Positions 5,379-8,424 of a DNA stretch of 8,424 nucleotides are shown in pieces. The notes below the pieces were generated by a model, which was not told the origin of the DNA, searched no databases, and saw only the letters and a program-made list of their open reading frames with translations. The stretch is from the NCBI GenBank assembly GCA_945833725.1, contig CAMAFU010000064.1:1-8424 (forward strand). The letters run 5' to 3'. Position numbers and translations under genes: made by a program. Every line of letters begins with the position of its first letter. The stretch's first letter is position 1. This stretch comes from an uncultured Treponema sp. GTDB taxonomy: Bacteria > Spirochaetota > Spirochaetia > Treponematales > Treponemataceae.

Positions 5379-7338
5379 TTTTTTCTTTGACCTCTGCGGC
5401 TTTATTATTATCGGCATTCTTATTCTGGCAGATTTTTTTAAAAAGACATGTGTGGGACGGGCAAACAAAATATTTTTCGTTAATTTAATATTTTTGTTTT
5501 TCGCCGCCCTTTCCAGACTCGTATACAGCGGGCTTCTGGCAAATGCTCCCTACACCATGTATATAAGGAACTGTTGCTATGTAATGATTTATACATATAT
5601 CTTCCTCCTTATCCTTGCTTCCTATGCCACCATATATTACATTTATTCCTTTAGCGGACTTTGGAACATAATAAAAACAAAAAAACTGTACAGATTCTTT
5701 GTTGTTGTGTTGAATGCCGTTCCTTTCCTGCTTGTTTTATGCAATATTCCTTCAAATAAACTTTTTTATATAAGCGGTGCAATGGAGTATTTTAAAAATC
5801 CTGCCTGCGTTTTAATTCCTTTTTCCATAACTGTTTCCATATTTTTCGGCATTGCAGTTTTCATACGGTTTAAAAAACTTATAAGATGTTCTTCAATTCT
5901 TCTTCCGTTTTTCCTCCTTATAATCAATATTTGTATGGCAGTAATATACTGCTTTGTTCCGTTTTTCATAAATGCAAATATATTCATTCTTTCAGTTTCC
6001 TGTTATCTCGTGCTTCTTTTTACAAAAATCCCGGAACTTTCTATAAATTCCATGGTGGATTCAAAAACTGAAAAAACTTTTTTTAATGACTGTTTTAAAT
6101 TTTTCAATTTCAACATTGAAGGAAAAGTCCTTTTTATAAAAATAACAAACCACAAAAATCTTTCGCTTTACATAGGACAGGAAAATTATTCTGCATATTT
6201 AAGGTTTATTGCCCAAAAAATAAAAGCCTGTTTCCCAGACAAAACTGATGATTTTGAACTTTATTATCTGAATGATTCTCTTTTTGCAGTTGCTTCAGAA
6301 GATGAAGACAATAAAATCGGGGCACTGGCAGAAAAAATCAATTCCGAATTAACAAAAAAAACGGATTTCAGAAAATTTGAACTTTTTCCTCAGCTTTCTG
6401 TGTGTTTGTTACGGCTTCCAGACGATATTGAAGATTTTGAGTTTTTTTATTATTTTACAAAAAATTTTCACAAAGTTATTGGCAGCACAGATTCCCCTGT
6501 TTACATAAAAAATGTTTCTTCATCAAAAGAATTCAGAATAAAAAGTTCCATAGAAAAAATTCTTAAAAATGCCCTGGCTTCCAGTCGGTTTGAAGTTTTT
6601 TATCAGCCTGTGTGGAGTGTTGAACATAAAAAATTTATATGTGCAGAAGCTCTGGTGCGTTTAAAAGATGAAGAACTGGGGTATATTCCGCCGTCTATAT
6701 TCATTCCTGCTGCAGAATCCAACGGCGATATTCATAAAATAGGCGATTTTGTCCTTAAGGAAGTGTGCCGTTTTATTTCTTCACCGGAGTTTAAAAAGGC
6801 AGGCCTTCAGTTTATAGAAATAAATTTATCTACAGCTCAGTGTATTGAATCTAATCTGGTAGACAATATTCTGCGGACCATAAGCGAGTATGGCGTTGCT
6901 CCGGAGCAGCTTCGGTTTGAAATTACAGAAAACTCTGCGGATTTTAATCCTTTTGTAGTTGAACAGAATATTACGCTTCTCCATAAAGCTGGAATAAAAA
7001 TTGCCCTGGATGATTACGGTACGGGTTATTCCAATATTGAACGGGTAATAAAGCTTCCGTTTGACATAATAAAACTGGACAAGGCTTTTGTTGATGAAAT
7101 GGACGACAGCAGAATGTGGATTGTTATTCGTGATACAATTCAAATGCTTGTAAAGCTGGGCAAGGAAATTTTTATTGAAGGAATTGATAACGAAAGCAGT
7201 GCAAAATGTTTTGAAAATCTCCGGCTTAATAATGAGCTGGTGTGCAGATACATTCAGGGATATTACTATTCAAGTCCAATTCCAAAAGATGAATTCCTTA
7301 CTTTTCTGGAACACAGAAATTCCCGTACGGCAGATTGA
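5368..7338 (+). CDS. Membrane-bound EAL-domain protein, predicted c-di-GMP phosphodiesterase (second of tandem pair)
   Basis: This is a paralogue of the preceding gene, 656 residues from the chosen start. The ATG at 5368 is preferred over the in-frame ATG at 5356 because GGAGG (5358-5362) lies 5 nt before it. The frame overlaps the upstream gene by 11 bp, implying translational coupling. The N-terminal 220 residues form about seven membrane segments and share landmarks with the first protein (RANK.FF near 31-37, SGLW at 96-99, LYRFF..VLN at 107-116, NI..N..FYI at 126-135). Residues about 253-380 look like a degenerate GGDEF fold with YYLNDSLFAVAS in place of the signature. The EAL domain (about 398-650) is complete: Q413, E427-A-L, N486, E518, D548-D549, K569, E604, Q630. 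Differences from the first protein are EGID instead of EGIE and six extra residues between that motif and QGYY. Probable c-di-GMP phosphodiesterase; signal and partner unknown. Confidence 0.9.
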   Translation: MKINFFFDLCGFIIIGILILADFFKKTCVGRANKIFFVNLIFLFFAALSRLVYSGLLANAPYTMYIRNCCYVMIYTYIFLLILASYATIYYIYSFSGLWNIIKTKKLYRFFVVVLNAVPFLLVLCNIPSNKLFYISGAMEYFKNPACVLIPFSITVSIFFGIAVFIRFKKLIRCSSILLPFFLLIINICMAVIYCFVPFFINANIFILSVSCYLVLLFTKIPELSINSMVDSKTEKTFFNDCFKFFNFNIEGKVLFIKITNHKNLSLYIGQENYSAYLRFIAQKIKACFPDKTDDFELYYLNDSLFAVASEDEDNKIGALAEKINSELTKKTDFRKFELFPQLSVCLLRLPDDIEDFEFFYYFTKNFHKVIGSTDSPVYIKNVSSSKEFRIKSSIEKILKNALASSRFEVFYQPVWSVEHKKFICAEALVRLKDEELGYIPPSIFIPAAESNGDIHKIGDFVLKEVCRFISSPEFKKAGLQFIEINLSTAQCIESNLVDNILRTISEYGVAPEQLRFEITENSADFNPFVVEQNITLLHKAGIKIALDDYGTGYSNIERVIKLPFDIIKLDKAFVDEMDDSRMWIVIRDTIQMLVKLGKEIFIEGIDNESSAKCFENLRLNNELVCRYIQGYYYSSPIPKDEFLTFLEHRNSRTAD

Positions 7339-7549
7339 GATTTTTTGTGTAGTTTGTTAAGTCCGGCGGAAAAGGCTGAGGAAAAGCGAAATCTTAATTC
7401 TCATAATGTTTTTCACGGAAATTTGTAATTTTACCTTTTTAAAAAGTTATTTTACTTTCATTTAGGTTTGCACGGTTTATTGAACAAAGCCACCGTTTAA
7501 TTTATAATCATCGTCAAAATATTTTATTTTGTTTCTTTATGGGGGAAAT
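7339..7549. other. Intergenic region between the EAL operon and oadG
   Basis: No coding sequence is supported in these 211 bp. The only clear signal is the oadG promoter at 7480-7508. A perfect 12-bp AT palindrome CTTTTTAAAAAG lies at 7435-7446. A weak hairpin GGTTT/AAAGCC (7475-7492) overlaps the -35 region. I see no convincing intrinsic terminator for the EAL genes, so read-through into oadG is possible. Confidence 0.5.
7480..7508 (+). promoter_or_regulatory. Sigma-70-type promoter of oadG-oadA
   Basis: TTGAAC (7480-7485) and a perfect TATAAT (7503-7508) are spaced by 17 bp. The expected transcription start is near 7514-7516, giving a leader of about 35 nt with a strong G-rich ribosome site (GGGGGAA, 7541-7547) before the ATG at 7550. 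This would separate the decarboxylase genes from the EAL genes transcriptionally. Confidence 0.75.
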
Positions 7550-7795
7550 ATGACAATCGGTTCAATGCTTGGTCAGAGTGCTGTTTTAACTCTGCTGGGA
7601 ATGTGTGTTGTCTTTGGATTCCTTATTATCATGATTGCCTGTATGAATCTTCTTCGTATTATTGTTCATGCTGCAAAACTTGATGTTGAAGCTCCAAAGG
7701 CTGATGGTATCGCAGCTCCTGCTGCCGGTGCAGATGCTGTAGATGAAAAAGCTGTCGTTGCAGCCATTGCCGTCGCTCTACGCGAAAAAAAATAA
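7550..7795 (+). CDS. oadG: Oxaloacetate decarboxylase gamma subunit (sodium-pump membrane anchor)
   Basis: This 81-aa protein has the build of the OAD gamma family. A short N-terminus is followed by one membrane helix (about 11-35, with the family-like LGMCVVFGFL), then an Ala/Pro/Asp-rich flexible linker (about 50-65) and a basic end (AVALREKK). In characterised complexes the gamma subunit anchors the soluble alpha subunit to the sodium-translocating beta subunit. The ATG at 7550 is chosen because GGGGGAA sits 2 nt upstream; an in-frame TTG at 7529 lacks a ribosome site. The gene precedes oadA by 21 bp, the usual co-transcribed arrangement. A C-terminal His cluster described in some gamma subunits as a zinc site is not visible here. 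The same family also serves methylmalonyl-CoA and glutaconyl-CoA decarboxylases, so the substrate rests on the neighbouring gene. Confidence 0.85.
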   Translation: MTIGSMLGQSAVLTLLGMCVVFGFLIIMIACMNLLRIIVHAAKLDVEAPKADGIAAPAAGADAVDEKAVVAAIAVALREKK

Positions 7796-7800
7796 AACTT

Positions 7801-7807
7801 AGGAAGG
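7801..7807 (+). promoter_or_regulatory. Ribosome binding site of oadA
   Basis: AGGAAGG lies 9 nt before the ATG at 7817, in the 21-bp gap after oadG. It is a strong site, consistent with high expression of the decarboxylase. Confidence 0.75.
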
Positions 7808-7816
7808 AAAACGAAA

Positions 7817-8424
7817 ATGTCTAAAAAAATTGGAATTTCTGAACTTGTATTGCGTGATGCTACACAGTCACTTCACGCTACACGCATGACTTTGGCTGAC
7901 ATGCTGCCAATCGCTCCTGCTATCGATAAAATCGGTTACTGGGCTGCAGAAGCCTGGGGTGGTGCAACTTACGATTCTTGTATCCGCTTTTTGAACGAAG
8001 ACCCTTGGGAGCGCCTTAGAAAACTTCACGCAGCAATGCCAAATACAAAAATCATGATGCTCCTGCGCGGTCAGAACCTTTTGGGTTACCGCCACTATGC
8101 AGACGATGTTGTAGATAAATTCGTAGAAACTGCTGCTGCCAACGGTATCGATGTTTTCCGCATTTTTGATGCATGTAACGATCCGCGCAACCTTGAACGG
8201 GCTACAAAAGCTGCAAAAAAGACAGGTAAGCATGTTCAGATGGCCATCTCTTATGCTACAACTCCATATCACACAAAAGAAATTTATGCAGACCTGGCAA
8301 AAACTTATGCCGACTTCGGTGCAGATTCAATCTGTATTAAAGATATGTCTGGTCTTCTTAAACCTTACGAAGCCTATGACCTTGTAAAGGCAATCAAGTC
8401 TAAGGTTGATCTTCCTGTAGAAAT
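7817..8424 (+). CDS. oadA: Oxaloacetate decarboxylase alpha subunit, N-terminal part (3' end outside window)
   Basis: The first 202 residues of the carboxyltransferase domain are present and the frame is open to the right edge. Family motifs are clear: LRDATQSLHATRM (12-24, with metal ligand Asp14), WGGATYD (47-53), RFLNEDPWERLR (57-68), LLRGQNLLGYRHY (82-94), FRIFDACND (114-122) and IKDMSGLL (174-181), where Lys175 matches the carbamylated metal-bridging lysine. The domain transfers the carboxyl group of oxaloacetate to biotin. The full subunit (about 600 residues) should also carry a biotinyl domain, and decarboxylation of carboxybiotin by the beta subunit drives sodium export. The gene follows oadG with its own ribosome site. 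Codon use is richer in C-ending codons (CGC, TAC, ATC) than in the EAL genes, which fits a highly expressed metabolic gene. Pyruvate carboxylase subunit B is the nearest alternative, but oadG next door favours the decarboxylase. Confidence 0.92.
   Translation, partial: MSKKIGISELVLRDATQSLHATRMTLADMLPIAPAIDKIGYWAAEAWGGATYDSCIRFLNEDPWERLRKLHAAMPNTKIMMLLRGQNLLGYRHYADDVVDKFVETAAANGIDVFRIFDACNDPRNLERATKAAKKTGKHVQMAISYATTPYHTKEIYADLAKTYADFGADSICIKDMSGLLKPYEAYDLVKAIKSKVDLPVE

Noticed and set aside
6826..7143. Minus-strand ORF of 105 codons inside the second EAL gene
   Set aside because: It lies wholly opposite the well-conserved EAL core and shows no recognisable domain; it is a shadow of the real gene.
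7435..7446. CTTTTTAAAAAG palindrome as terminator or operator
   Set aside because: It is pure A/T apart from the end bases and has no loop, so it cannot form a stable terminator; such runs are common in this AT-rich gap.
7868..8272. Minus-strand ORF of 134 codons opposite oadA
   Set aside because: The plus strand encodes clear OadA motifs throughout; the antisense frame is a by-product of its codon usage.

Overview
The window looks like a stretch of spirochaete chromosome, most likely from Treponema. Four things suggest this: an AT-rich genome, a lipoprotein signal with a loose lipobox ending in Y-S-C, long membrane-bound EAL proteins, and an oadG-oadA pair. The genus is an inference from gene content and style; no rRNA or other marker gene is present.

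Left part (1-3125, minus strand): a class A penicillin-binding protein (PBP1A type, 854 aa, all catalytic motifs intact) is followed 10 bp later by the start of a CapA-type metallophosphatase lipoprotein, which runs off the left edge. The pair probably forms one cell-envelope transcription unit. A near-consensus promoter (TTGACT-17-TATCCT) sits so close to the PBP start codon that its transcript would be leaderless or nearly so.

Divergent intergenic region (3126-3416): this is not empty. On the minus strand it holds a compact cassette made of a TATAAT box, about 75-80 nt of GC-rich sequence with strong self-complementarity and a C-rich loop, and a strong intrinsic terminator. The PBP promoter lies just beyond the terminator. 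This arrangement suggests a stand-alone small structured RNA of unknown family, and it is the most unusual signal in the window.

Centre (3417-7338, plus strand): two tandem paralogous genes each encode about seven N-terminal membrane segments, a degenerate GGDEF-like domain and a C-terminal EAL domain with all catalytic residues. The reading frames overlap by 11 bp, and the second gene has a Shine-Dalgarno inside the first, so they are probably translated together. They are predicted membrane-anchored c-di-GMP phosphodiesterases.

Right part (7339-8424, plus strand): after a 211 bp gap with a good sigma-70-type promoter come oadG and the first 202 codons of oadA. These encode subunits of the sodium-pumping oxaloacetate decarboxylase (or a related biotin-dependent decarboxylase). 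The beta subunit is expected downstream, outside the window.
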